Source: Paralithodes platypus (taxonomy: Eukaryota; Arthropoda; Malacostraca; Decapoda; Lithodidae). From it: a stretch of 64,000 nucleotides of DNA. Below are positions 45,142-55,959 of this stretch, one piece after another. The DNA is taken from positions 37,089,259 through 37,153,258 of the forward strand of contig CM064509.1 of NCBI GenBank assembly GCA_032716605.1, given 5' to 3'. The stretch's first letter is position 1. The number at the start of each line of letters is the position of its first letter. The notes under the pieces are model-generated. The model was not told the origin of the DNA, did not search any database, and saw only the letters and a list, made by a program, of their open reading frames with translations. Made by a program: the position numbers and the translations under genes.

Positions 45142-47800
45142 GGATAAAATAAAGTTATTCATTTACAAACGCAGTCAGTCGCGGGTTTGATGAGAGATAT
45201 TTGTCTAGGCGGAGTTTAAATGAATCAACGGTGATGCAGTCTATAACGTTTCGGGGAAGCCCATTCCACAAGTTGACAACTCGATTGAAGAAGAAATTCT
45301 TAGATTCGTTCGAGTTAAAAGATTTACCAATAATTTTGCAACCGTTTCCCCGCGTGTAATTAGATTGGTCGATAGTGAAGTACTTACTACAGTTCATATT
45401 GTCGATGCCTTTGACGATTTTGAACACTTGAATTAAGTCACCTCTTAATCTGCGCTGGGTTAAAGGAAATAGATTTAATTCTCTAAGACGCTCTTCGTAT
45501 GGTTTCTTCTTTAGGCTAGGTATCATTTTGGTAACTCTACATTGAACTCGTTCTAGCTTGTTTATATCTTTTTGGTAATAAGGGCACCAGGATTGAACGC
45601 AGTATTCCAGAAGAGGGCAGACTAAGGAATTGTAAAGGGTTAGGATAACTTCTTTGGATTTATGCTCAAATGACCTGCCTATAAAGCCAATTATTTTGTT
45701 TGCCTTCTTAACAACTTCTGAACATTGTTGACTCGGTTTTAGGTTACTCGATATTGTTACTCCCAGATCGGTTTCTCTGTTTACATTCTTAAGCTGAGTG
45801 CCATTCATCGAATAGTTTGCTTTCTCATTTAGGTATCCGACATGTAGTACTTTACATTTATCCGCATTGAAACTCATTTGCCAAATTTGGGCCCAACATG
45901 ATAATTTATCTAGATTGTGTTGCATATCGTCAACTTGTTCTTTTGAGAGTACGCTATTTGCAATTTTTGTATCGTCAGCAAATTTTGAGATTGTACAGGT
46001 GAGACCCTCATCTATGTCGTTGATGTAAATTAGAAAGATAATTGGTCCTAGTACCGATCCCTGGGGTACCCCGGTACTTACATTGGTCCATTTAGATGCC
46101 TTACCGTTTATGACTACCCTTTGCTTTCTGTTGCTGAGCCAATTTTCTATCCATTTTAACACACCGTCATGTATTCCATGCGCTTTTAGTTTTAGCAGTA
46201 AACGTTTGTGGGGAACTTTGTCAAAGGCCTTTTGAAAATCAAGGTATATAATATCTACAGCTTTACTCTCATCGTAGAGGTTGAGGATATCGTGGAAGAA
46301 GTCTAAGAGGTTTGTTAAACAGGAACGTTTTTTACGAAAGCCGTGTTGAGTATCTTTAAGTATGTTATTTTCCTCTAAGTTATTTACGAGTCTGTCTCGT
46401 ATGACCGTTTCTAGCATTTTACATACAACTGAGGTTAAGCTAATTGAACGATAGTTACTGGGTAGGGATTTGCTGCCTTTTTTGAATATCGGTGTTACGT
46501 TGGCTAGCTTCCACTGATCAGGCATAGTTCCAGACTGCAAGGATTTATTGTATAGTAATGTCAGTGGTTTGGAGAGCTCATCCTTAGCTTCCTTTAGAAC
46601 TCTAGGCGAGATTGTATCAGGTCCTGGCGTTTTATTTACCTTGAGTTTATCTAAACAATTCAATACTTCTCTCTCTGTAACGGTGATATTGCTTAGAACA
46701 TCTGAATTATCAATCTGGATCGGCGATGGTGTAGGGATATCACTGAGGTCGTCTGTTGTAAAAACTGATGCAAAGAAGGTATTGAGGGCATTACTCATTT
46801 GTACTTCGTCTTTGGTGTATTCTCCATTTTCATCGACTAACGGTCCAACAGTTGAAGTAACTACTTTTTTCTTTCTGATATAACTATAGAATTCTTTCGG
46901 GTTTGTTTTACTTTGATTCGCAATATGTAACTCTAAGGTCTTTTTACTTTGCTTAATTAACTTTTTGGCTTTGCGTCGTAGCTCTACAAATTTCACCCAT
47001 TCTTCGTCATTTTGTGAGGATTTTAATCTATCATTAGCACATTTTTTAGCAAGCAGGCAGTTTGAAATATCTTTATTCCACCATTTGGGCTTATTATTAT
47101 GGCCTGGACGCCGTATTTTCGATGGTATGCAGTCTTGCACTGCTTTTAGGTAAGTGGTTTCGAATAACTTCCAAGATGTATTTATGTCGTTATTGTTAAT
47201 TCAAAAGTTCCAGTCAGTTTCTTTAAACATAGCTCTAAGTTTATGGAAGTTTGCTTTCTTGAAATTAGGGACTTTTTCGATGCTACTATTTGGTTCGTTA
47301 CTAGTAAACTTTAAAGTGAAAGTTATCATACGATGGTCGCTGTTACTGAATTCATCACCAACATTCAAATACTCTATCAATTCTTCTTTTGTTGCAAGTA
47401 CAATGTCAAGAACGTTATTACCACGGGTCGGCGTTCGAACAAATTGATAAAGCGAACTCCCTTGCAAGTTCGTATACAAGTCATGTCCGGAGTGTGAAGT
47501 AAGAGTATCGCCCCACTTGGTCACAGGTAAATTAAAGTCGCCAAAAATTACGGTATCTTGTGAGTTACTTACATCTGCAATTTGTTCGTAAATTTCTCGG
47601 TCAGTTTGCACTGATTGAGCTGGAGGTCTGTATAATAACGCAAGTATTAATTTTGTACCTTTATTATTCTTTATTAGCACAAAAGATGTGTCGACGTTCA
47701 CAATTTGAGGTTTTGACACGAGGGTCGGGTTAAGACTTTCTTTGATATAAAATAAAACGCCACCTCCATTTTTATTTATTCGGCTGTTCTCAAACATTAC
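45142..47800 (-). pseudogene. CR1-type LINE endonuclease-RT, one internal stop
   Basis: The minus strand has an endonuclease segment (47201-47797: GGGVLFYIKESLNP, LALLYRPPAQ, VIFGDFNLP, FSNSDHRMITF) and, in the same frame after a single TGA at 47201-47203, a complete RT (45155-47140). RT landmarks are PKWWNKDISNCLLAKK, KTPGPDTISPRVLKE, WKLANVTPIFKKGSK, TQHGFRKKRSCLTNLL, DIIYLDFQKAFDKVPH, STGVPQGSVLGPI and the catalytic KFADDTKIA, ending VVNLWNGLPRNVI and LDKYLSSNP. The endonuclease is truncated at its N-terminus, at about 47800, so this is a 5'-truncated insertion that has otherwise suffered one nonsense change. Confidence 0.92.
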
Positions 47801-47879
47801 ATAACCGGGAAGTGCGGCCGTTAGAATTATCGCAGGAGGCTGAGGTTGCCACCAACGGTTTTATCGTATGGTAACTTAT
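47801..47879. other. Short non-coding spacer
   Basis: Sequence between the 5' break of the CR1 and the palindrome cluster. Nothing is recognised. Confidence 0.6.
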
Positions 47880-48029
47880 CGGACTTACTGAGCTCATATG
47901 ACGCAAAATTGCGTCATAAACTTATTGGAGAGGTATAGAGATAAGTCCATATGACGCGATTGCGTCATATGAGTTTTTGGTGGACTTATTCATATGACGC
48001 GATCGCGTCATATATGTCGCAAGGAGTTA
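47880..48029. repeat. Cluster of three palindromes and a T-family end
   Basis: CATATGACGC...GCGTCATA palindromes lie at 47895-47918, 47948-47971 and 47992-48013; the last is a perfect 22-bp palindrome around CGATCG. The end ATATGTCGCAAGGAG|TTAA (48026-48029) matches the right end of the T-family element at 1720. Confidence 0.8.
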
Positions 48030-48736
48030 ATGGTTAATGCTAAAGAGAACGATAATGATAAAACAAAAACGACGCACTTGATAAATTAAAGATAATGAGA
48101 GCAAAGGCAGAGACTATATAATAAGATACAGTAAACAGAGGAAAGATAAGGGTAAGAAGATTATATTAGGGATTGGGAAAGACAAGATAACAGCATACAG
48201 TAAAATAAGAGAGCGAGAGAGGTAAACTCCTAGCTCTGTATTTGTTGCTCTATGTGTGAATATATACGTGATTGAGAAACATGTATCACCATAATAGCAC
48301 TTGTGATTTATCTATTATTTCTGTTAGAGGGGTATTTAGGTTAAACATGACAACATACGTAAATATGTTTAACATGGAGGCATAATATATCGTCGTTAAT
48401 TTAGAAATATATATTGTCAAAGGGTGTAAAGGTAAAATGTGTTTATTTAGGTATGCTATTAATACCACACCTGCTGTGTTATCATCTTCATATTAACGTT
48501 ATTTTGCTCTGATTACAATGACTGTTTATTTATTAAAATTATCTTCGCGGAACAATAACATGAAGTACAGACGATCGTTTGGAGATGCTTTGAAGTATGT
48601 GTGTTAAAATGATTTATTATTAGTTGAAAGTAATTTCCTAAGAATATTAGTTTATTTACATACAGGTATGTATATACAAAATTGAATGATTGGATAAAGA
48701 GGATATCATTCAACTTCAACAAGCCAAGGTCTCTAA
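48030..48736. other. Non-coding AT-rich DNA
   Basis: No gene, repeat end or known motif is recognised. Confidence 0.65.
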
Positions 48737-49079
48737 ATATTGGACCAGTGTATGTTATGCATTATAAGATGCATTGGTCATAATTCGCAACATTTTAAAT
48801 TGCACTATGAATAGAGCTTCTAAATAAATGTTATTCGTTCCTCCACAGATGGCAGAGCAGTAAACTATATTAGGATAAACTAAAGCAAAATACATTTGTG
48901 TTAAGGATTTAACATCAAATAAATATTTTGTTTTGTACATAATTCCAGTAATTTTAGATAACTTTATGTTAATGTAATTTATGTACGTTCACCATGTCAT
49001 TCCACTGTTAATGGCAAAACCAAGAAATAAATGTATCATCTTTAACCGGCTCAATACATAATCATCAATGTTAATATCG
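48737..49079 (-). pseudogene. LINE RT C-terminal part, downstream of the solo LTR
   Basis: On the minus strand: YFALVYPNIVYCSAICGG and QFKMLRIMTNASYN, the usual C-terminal block of Jockey/CR1-like RTs, preceded by a decayed stretch up to the LTR edge. The upstream half of the same RT is at 51580-51960, with a short piece at 50883-50942, so the LTR and an RTE tail interrupt one LINE. Confidence 0.7.
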
Positions 49080-50878
49080 TGTTACGGCTGGATCGGCAAT
49101 ACATATTCGGGATTCTTGATCGTAGGACAGAAATGGCTTAAGTGACAACGACACGCTCGATTCCAGTCCCAAATACTATATGCTCCAGACAACAAAAGCA
49201 CCAACGCCCTACAGAGTTATCGTCTACGGTAACGAGGTACCTTAACTCGGCGAAAGTGTACAACAGGGGTAGGCTATTAGGCTAAACTCCCTCAGACATT
49301 TATAGGTTACGTTATTACTAAAGAAATGCAATACTCAAGAAACTACGTTAATATTAAGCCTCTAATAATGTAGAATAGAAGCAGGCTAAAGGTATGACAG
49401 TGAAATGCTAAATGACAAATGTACACGCCTACTTGAAAGCGCGTGCACTACACTAACTGTCCCCTACTAACATGCACTAGCATGTAGCATACAAGATGTT
49501 CATGATCCAGTAGATACCTAATAATACACATGGGAGGAACATAAACAGTAGTCACTTATTATAATAATGAATCTATACTTGGAATAACTAAAAGGTTGCA
49601 GGCAACAGTACTGCGCCGGTAGCCTACTACCGCATAGGCTACTTCGCTTCTCTCACTCTGTCTCCCCTCCGAGTCCGTATGCGCCCTACGCAACAGAACT
49701 CCGGACACAGCAGCAAAACGACAGTGCAGTTAATTGATACATGAAAGTATTAATAGTGTTGTCTTGTGTGTGAGTAATGTGTATTGTAAAGTGTTATAGA
49801 TATATACTTAAAGAGAGCTGCAATGCATAGTAAAATAAAGATATATCCCACTCATCATCCCATGTGTTCTAGCTAGCAGGCCAAGTCACAGGAACAACGA
49901 GTCCCAGCACCGAAAGCGAGAACCCAGGAGAAGACTGTAGAGAACACAAGGACAGATAAATTACGTTACTCTACTATACCGGCACTACGAGCGAGCTGTA
50001 GTCTCGGGTGCTACACTCGCTCCTGGCTCGGTATGCAAATCAAGGCGAAGTCCTCGTCCCTCTACAGACAACTCCTGGGCATGGTCGGGCTCTTACACAT
50101 GGCACCAGTCTAGTCACAAATGGGATGATGAGCAGGGCATATAACTCGTGAACATGTAGAACGTTCACCAACTATCCTCATCAAGAAGATCGCTGTTCAC
50201 ATTAACCCCTTAAATCTAATACATGTAAATATATGCTTGTCCTAAGAGTAATACGAGAGGTGAGTGCTGAAACTCCTTTAGGACCTCAAGGGAAGGTTAT
50301 GCATTTAAATAGAGAGAAGAATGAAATGAGAGTAATGTCGTCAGAGAGAAAGAGTGCAACCGTGAGAAGTGGGGAGAGAGAGCAAGGGATGTTAGAATCT
50401 CAAAGGTTCTAGGCAACCTAGTCCAGGAACACACAGCCAACCTCCAGGCAGTGTGCTGTACGACAACATGGGCCCAGCCCAGGCAGGCAACAATGGACTA
50501 CCAACCCTATCGCGCCTAGCTATAAGGGCAAGGCTGCCAACCAGTCCATACGTCTGGCAACCACCCGGCCGGCAGCGCGGCGTGTTGCTACCCTCTTGCT
50601 CTGAAGCCCAACTCACTCTCTCTCTCTGAATTCCCATTATCCTATCTATCAACTTCTCTATTGATACTACATATTAAATGGAAGGTCTCGACATGGCTTA
50701 AAACAAAACCCACCACTGATTAGCACATGACGAGACCTTTGCAGAGATACAAAGAACATAGTTATAAGTTGTCACACTCAATATACATAGCGGCTGACGG
50801 TAGCCAGATCACGGGCGGTACAGTGGAGTACCAAGGAGTACAATCAGGTTGCGTTGCCCAGCACTGGGGTGCGTCACA
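49080..50878 (-). mobile_element. Solo LTR, 1.8 kb
   Basis: Starts TGTTACGGCTGG and ends GGGGTGCGTCACA. The 4 bases ATCG occur at 49076-49079 and 50879-50882 as a target duplication. The left part aligns with the Gypsy-2 3' LTR (for example AACGAGGTACC versus AACGAGGTATCC). No internal coding region is present, so it is the product of LTR-LTR recombination. It sits within a LINE. Confidence 0.75.
50684..50737. repeat. LTR hairpin, copy 2
   Basis: GGTCTCG (50684-50690) pairs exactly with CGAGACC (50731-50737), and CATG/CATG pairs just inside. It occupies the place of the hairpin at 12556-12612. Confidence 0.7.
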
Positions 50879-50949
50879 ATCGTGATTGGACATTTAAGTG
50901 GTATTGAAATGGGCCACTAAATAATGTGTTTTATCTAAGTTAATTGTTA

Positions 50950-51575
50950 AATCTATCTATCTATCTATTGCCTGACACCGTGATCCCCGAAGGGGTGGCC
51001 ACGAACGAACCGCCCCCATGCACCTCTGTCCCCAGTCAGTCGACGCCCCTCCCCCCAACCAGTACCGCCTTCGTTCATGTAGTTCCTCACTCCATCCTTC
51101 CACCTCATATTCGGTCTACCTCTCCCCCTCTGTCCCTCCACCTCGCTCTCGTACACCCTCTTAGTCATTCTCTCACTTTCCATACGTTCCATATGGCCGA
51201 ACCATCTCAAGTTGTTCCTTTTCACACTTTCCAGCACATCTACCTCCACACCACACCTCCTTCTTACTTCCTCATTAGTCTGTCTATCCCTCCATGTAAC
51301 TCCGCATGCACTCCTTAAGTAATTCATTTCCACTGCTCTCCCTCTTGGTCTGAGTCTCTCAACCAACGTCCATGCTTCGCTTCCGTAAGTCAGTGTCGGG
51401 ATTACCACACTGTCATGCAAGGACTTCTTCACTTCCAGACTGACCACCCTATTTCTTGTTACTGCTTTTAGCGTTCCTACAACCCTCTTCCCCTGCTGTA
51501 CCCTCTCCCGCATCTCTTCATCCATAGTCCCATCTTTACTCAACACACTGCCCAGATACTTAAACCGTTTGATTT
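50950..51575 (-). pseudogene. RTE-like LINE 3' fragment with (TAGA)n tail
   Basis: The 3' tail appears as TCTA repeats at 50951-50972. The minus-strand frame 50965-51546 reads the RT C-terminus: FKYLGSVLS-like at the 5' edge, RERVQQGKRVVGTLKA, PTLTYGSEAWTL, YLRSACGVTWRDRQTNEEV and LRWFGHMERM, ending FGDHGVRQ. The remaining frame is open. It has the same family features as 59803-60624. It is severely 5'-truncated and inserted in a LINE. Confidence 0.88.
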
Positions 51576-51960
51576 AATCCATTTGGAGACATTATATATT
51601 TCATTATTCATTTTGTGTGATAAATCAACAAGATTATAACTCTGCAAAAATATATTTGTGTCACCAGGTATAATATAAATTTGAGTTTAGTACATGAATA
51701 GACGACATCATTAATGACTATATTAAGCAAAATAGGGCCAAGTACATAGCCTTGTGGGACAAAATGCCTCACATTTCAGTACTCAGAACAAGTATTATTA
51801 AGAACACAAATTGATTCCTATTGGATAAAGAGCTTGTGAGAACAAAAATTAGCGGAGGGCCACATATTCTATATGTTTTTAATATTGTTTGCAAAATCTA
51901 GTGAGCTATGGTGTCGAAAGCTTTTGATAAATTGCAAAAAATTGGTTAGCTGATATCATT
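51576..51960 (-). pseudogene. LINE RT central part, upstream of the solo LTR
   Basis: On the minus strand, LSKAFDTIAH (near 51920) and PQGYVLGPILLNIVINDV (near 51740) are RT motifs of a decayed LINE. Combined with 48737-49079, the order shows a single element broken by later insertions. Confidence 0.65.
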
Positions 51961-51968
51961 TAGCATAA

Positions 51969-52062
51969 AGAGAGAGAGGAAGAGAGAGAGAAGGGGGGGG
52001 GGAGGAGAGTGTGAGAGAGAGAGAGAGAAGGGGAAGGGGGGGGGAGGAGGGAGAGTGAGAGA
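51969..52062. repeat. GA/GGA-rich tract
   Basis: GAGA runs with poly-G interruptions just upstream of the promoter-like sequence. Confidence 0.9.
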
Positions 52063-52096
52063 TAATTTATCAGCCACGTGACTGCCATCCTTGAGG

Positions 52097-52200
52097 GGTA
52101 TATATAACGCTGCCCAGGACTGTGAGTCTTATAGTTCAGTTTTAGTTCTCTGATATATATCGCTGCCCCTGACTGTTAGTCTTAGCTCAGTTTAGTCCCT
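52097..52200 (+). promoter_or_regulatory. Tandemly duplicated TATA/initiator core promoter
   Basis: TATATATAACGCTGCCC (52099) and ATATATATCGCTGCCC (about 52153) begin two direct copies about 54 bp apart. Each is followed by a GTCTTA segment and a CAGTTT initiator-like motif (TTCAGTT at 52135, CTCAGTTT at 52186). TATA-to-CAGT spacing is about 35-39 bp, slightly long. Arthropod initiators are TCAGT. A signal-peptide frame starts 130 bp further on. Confidence 0.5.
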
Positions 52201-52323
52201 GCTCAGCCAACTCACGATCTTTTACAGCATTATCCTAAAACAATTATCAACTTCTCAATAACACTATACTACTACTTCTACTACTACTACTACTACTACT
52301 ACTGTCTGCTGTCAGTTTGAGTC

Positions 52324-52507
52324 ATGACTATAATGCAACTATTGACCTCATTGTCTCTTTGGCTGTATATTTCCACCACCACCACTCAGTCGGTCAGTAA
52401 TGACTTCAAATTCATGGACACTCCTCTGTCTGAGCAGAGCTTAACATTCACGCAAGCCATATATATCAGAAATTATCTACAAGGCCGACACCCAGCACCT
52501 GGACAAG
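52324..52507 (+). CDS. Candidate first exon of a secreted protein
   Basis: ATG at 52324 starts MTIMQLLTSLSLWLYI, a typical signal peptide, with likely cleavage after the TTTTQS stretch. The mature part reads NDFKFMDTPLSEQSLTFTQ and AIYIRNYLQGRHPAPGQG. The coding match ends at a consensus donor, AAG|GTAAC, at 52507/52508; the frame would stop 20 bp into the intron. A promoter-like duplication lies upstream and CTA repeats form the 5' leader. I do not recognise the protein, and no second exon is identified in the window. It could be a fortuitous frame, but promoter, ATG, signal peptide and donor in order make a small secreted-protein gene plausible. Confidence 0.42.
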
Positions 52508-53105
52508 GTAACACTTTATATGTATAGTATGGTGTTTATGATTATACAACACTAGCATAGGTAAAGAGATGTACAGATCATATCCCGATCCCAAGAGGGC
52601 AGCACTATTATAATACAGTGTATGAGGATCACATACCAAGGGTCACAGGACAACTTCTGTATTCCTGTCTGCTACAGACAAATCTGTACACAAGAAAGGG
52701 AAACGCAAAAACATATCAACATTAATTGCAGTAGCTGAACAAAAAAACTATTATCTAGACAAAATGTTTTTGTCAATATTACTGTATAACTCATTTAGGT
52801 AAGTTATTAGACAAAACTCCCTGGACACCCTATATAATACCTGCGCTTTTTGGGGGAATAATCACATTATCATTCTTGGTAAAAGAGCTTCCCAGAATAT
52901 ACATGTGCTCAACCGTCGCAGTGGGTGCTTTGTCTCAACACAGCTTCTTGCTCTGCACAGGGGTTCTGTGTGTGCATGCATTGAGTAATTGTTACATGAG
53001 TGGGGAGCCAAGTCCATTTATAACGTACTTCTCTAAAGGCGAGAGTAAAAAATATTTCGTCTCATCAACTCGCCTCGTCTTACAAATTCTCTATGGTGGT
53101 AGGTG
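52508..53105. other. Possible intron, otherwise unassigned
   Basis: If the exon is real this is intronic. A 77-codon frame at 52876-53109 has no supporting motif and runs into the next transposon, so it is not called. Confidence 0.4.
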
Positions 53106-53442
53106 TTAAGCGGCTATCCCACCGCGCGAACTTTCGATGGCGAACGCCCTGCGACTGTGTTTTTGTTATATGTCCGTTAATTCGCGGTGAATGGAGTGTA
53201 TTCAGAAGTGAATGAAGTCGAACAAGGCGAATGATGTCGATTGCAGTGCGACAGAAGTACGATCACAGTGCGATTGTGGCGACTATTTAGGCGATAATGA
53301 CGAATGATGTGCGACATTTGATGGCGAACCATGGCGAATTTGGCGATCGATGATGGCGACAGTAGCGATTGCAGGGCGATTGTCCTACGAATGTTGGACG
53401 ATGTGATGCGAAACACCGCGAAAGTTGTGCGAACGTGGCAAA

Positions 53443-53690
53443 TGATGTGTGTGTGTGTGTGTGTGCGCATGTATGCGTGTTGTAGTGTGTGTGTGTGTGT
53501 GTTTGTGTGTGTGAAAAGTCGAAATGTGGAAAAGCTGGACATTCTGTGTGTGTTTTGTTATAGAGTGTGTGTGCATGTATGCGTGCTGTAGTGAGAGAGT
53601 GTGTATGTGTGTGTGTGTGTGTGTGTGAAAAGGCGAAATGTGGAAAAACTGGACATTCTGTGTGTGTGTGTGTGTGTGTGTGTATCTATG
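53443..53690. repeat. (GT)n microsatellites
   Basis: Several GT runs separated by two copies of AAATGTGGAAAA.CTGGACAT, a local duplication within the transposon. Confidence 0.95.
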
Positions 53691-54039
53691 GATCAATATC
53701 CCGGAATATCTGAACAATACTTGGGAGAACAACAATGATACACTGACGAATAATTCTGAACAATTAACAGTCCCATAGAGAACATTAACTTTTTCTTATA
53801 TTATCATTCGAAGTTCACAATCTCGTTTACATAAGGTCTATTACAAAAACATATGCCCTCGAATCAAAATGTAAATATAATTGTGTGGGTATGTCTGAGT
53901 GTCTGTGCATCTATGTAATATGTGTATTCCCACTCAAGATACAATTATGGATTTATTTTTCTTTGCAATTATAAGACTATTGTATTCAGATTAGGAAGTG
54001 TATACAATTATGGAGATCAGAGGGTTAATTGAGATACTC

Positions 54040-54136
54040 TTTACCCTTCTAGTTCCACAGATAATTCTTAAGCTGGATACAATCGTCTAAAGGTAGTCAG
54101 AATATACTGTCAAAATGCGTCCTAATCTTCAAAGGG
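54040..54136. mobile_element. Right-end fragment of a family R MITE
   Basis: ACAATCGTCTAAAGG, CAAAATGCGTCC and AAAGGG|TTAA (54137-54140) match the right end of family R. The left half is not evident. It lies inside the 2.1-kb transposon. Confidence 0.6.
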
Positions 54137-55179
54137 TTAAGTAGAAGTAACTATTAAATTAACACTGTCACTATTATGATAGTTTGTTTCCTCTAATTCG
54201 AGTTATCATTTGTCGATTTAAGGGGAGATTTCCACTTGAAGGATTTCATTCTAAACCCCTTTCTCCGTCATGTTTAGCACCATTCCTTTTGAAATTTTAA
54301 GACGTTCGCCCCATTCAAACGTTCCCTTAAATACAGCTTAGACAGGGCCTTTTGAAATAACTATGCCTCACATACACACTAGACATAGCCACACAACAAT
54401 AGCACACACAATACGTGTTTAGGGAATGGTTCCGGTACACTGACTTTTAATTTGAACTTATAACTCGTGTTATATAAGTTTATTATGAAATATTATGAAA
54501 AATTTATTAGGTAAGTAGGCCTATACATAACCTACTGGTATGTCTTATGATTAAATTATCATCCAAGTTTATATAATTAGGACCACATTTCACTACAAAA
54601 TCTTCAACATTACTAAGAAATCGTGATGGGAACTTTGCATTTTTTTACCGTCAGTTCAAAAGAAACAGAGTATAGTGAGAGACACATCAACAGTCACATA
54701 AAAACCCACCTATCGCCTCAGTTCGCCACATATCGCATGTCATTCGTATGGCTTGGCAATAATTCGTTGACACATTCGCTGCATTCCAGCTACTGTCGTA
54801 GGGTTATCGCCCTATTCGCTCAAAAAGCAGCGTTGCCAATAATTGGAATTTACAAATTGGTGAATCAGGGCGAATCAGACAACAATGGTACGACTTGTGC
54901 GACTCATGCGAGCCAAGACGAATGCCGTGCGACAATAGGACGAATTCGCCAACATTTTGAATTCGCCACCGTTTTCAAAGCATGCTAAAAAATAACGGCA
55001 ATTCTGGGTGAATATGGGCGAACAGGAGCGAAACTATGACGAATGCTGTGCACTGTCCACGACATTTGGAGAAAACTTGAGCGAATAATTATGGGGAACA
55101 TTGGAACATAGAAAAATATAACCACAGTCGCAGGGCGTTCGCCATCGAAAATTCGCGCAGTGGGATAGCCGCTTTATGG

Positions 55180-55790
55180 TGATGATGGTAGTACTGGTGG
55201 TGGTGGTTGTAGTAGTTGTGGAGTTGGTGAAGGTGGTGAAGGTAGTAGTTGTATTTTGGGTAGTAGCGGTGGTGGGATAGTGGTGGAGGAAAAGGATGTT
55301 GTGGTGGTACTAGTGGTGTTGATGTTGACGGTATTAGCGGATGTGGGATAGTTGGTGTAGTGGTGGAGGTGAAGGATGTTGTGGTGGTACTAGTGGTCAG
55401 GGTAGTAGTGGTGTTGATGTTGATGATATTAGCGGATGTAGGGTAGTTGGTGTAGTGGTGGAGGTGAAGGATATTGTGGTGGTACTAGTGGTCAGGGTAG
55501 TAGTGGTGTTGATGTTGACGGTATTAGCGGATGTAGGGTAGTTGGTGTAGTGGTGGAGGTGAAGGATGTTGTGGTTGTACTAGTGATCAGGGTAGTAGTG
55601 GTGTTGATGTTGTTGACGGTATTAGCGGATGTAGGGTAGTTGGTGTAGTGGTGGAGGTGAAGGATGTAGTGGTGGTACTAGTGGTCAGGGTAGTAGTGGT
55701 GTTGATGTTGACGATATTAGCGGATGTGGGGTAGTTGGTGTAGTGGTGGAGGAGAAGGATGTTGTGGTGGTAAGGGTACAGGTGGTGGAA
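55180..55790. repeat. 95-bp tandem repeat array
   Basis: GAAGGATGTTGTGGTGG-type landmarks fall at 55371, 55466, 55561, 55659 and 55754, giving a 95-98 bp period. The units are rich in GGT and include GATGTTGACGGTATTAGCGG. It begins right after the transposon. Confidence 0.93.
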
Positions 55791-55959
55791 GATGTAGTAG
55801 TTGTGGTGGTGGCGAGGGTTTCATAGTGTTGGGGTCGATGAAGGCAGTAGTGAAGGTTGGTGTAGTTGTGGAAGTGGGGATGTGGTAGTGGTGGTGAGAG
55901 TAATGATGGCGGTAGTTATGGTGGTTTGAAAGGGTAGTAGTGTTGGTGGGGATAGTGGT
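55791..55959. repeat. G+T-rich transition sequence
   Basis: Low-complexity GGTGGT DNA linking the two arrays. Confidence 0.8.

Larger units (their letters stand above)
53109..55173. mobile_element. 2.1-kb TTA-flanked transposon with GCGA-rich ends
   Basis: TTA at 53106-53108 and 55174-55176. The TIRs of about 50 bp begin AGCGGCTATCCCACCGCGCG and AGCGGCTATCCCACTGCGCG and share TCGATGGCGAACGCCCTGCG. The outer 300-450 bp on each side are packed with GCGA, GGCGAAT and GCGATTG words. The centre is AT-rich with GT microsatellites and holds no recognisable transposase. The TIR start resembles that of the TTA-flanked family H. Confidence 0.82.

Noticed and set aside
52876..53109. 77-codon frame as second exon
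   Set aside because: No clear acceptor is seen and the frame runs into the terminal repeat of a transposon.
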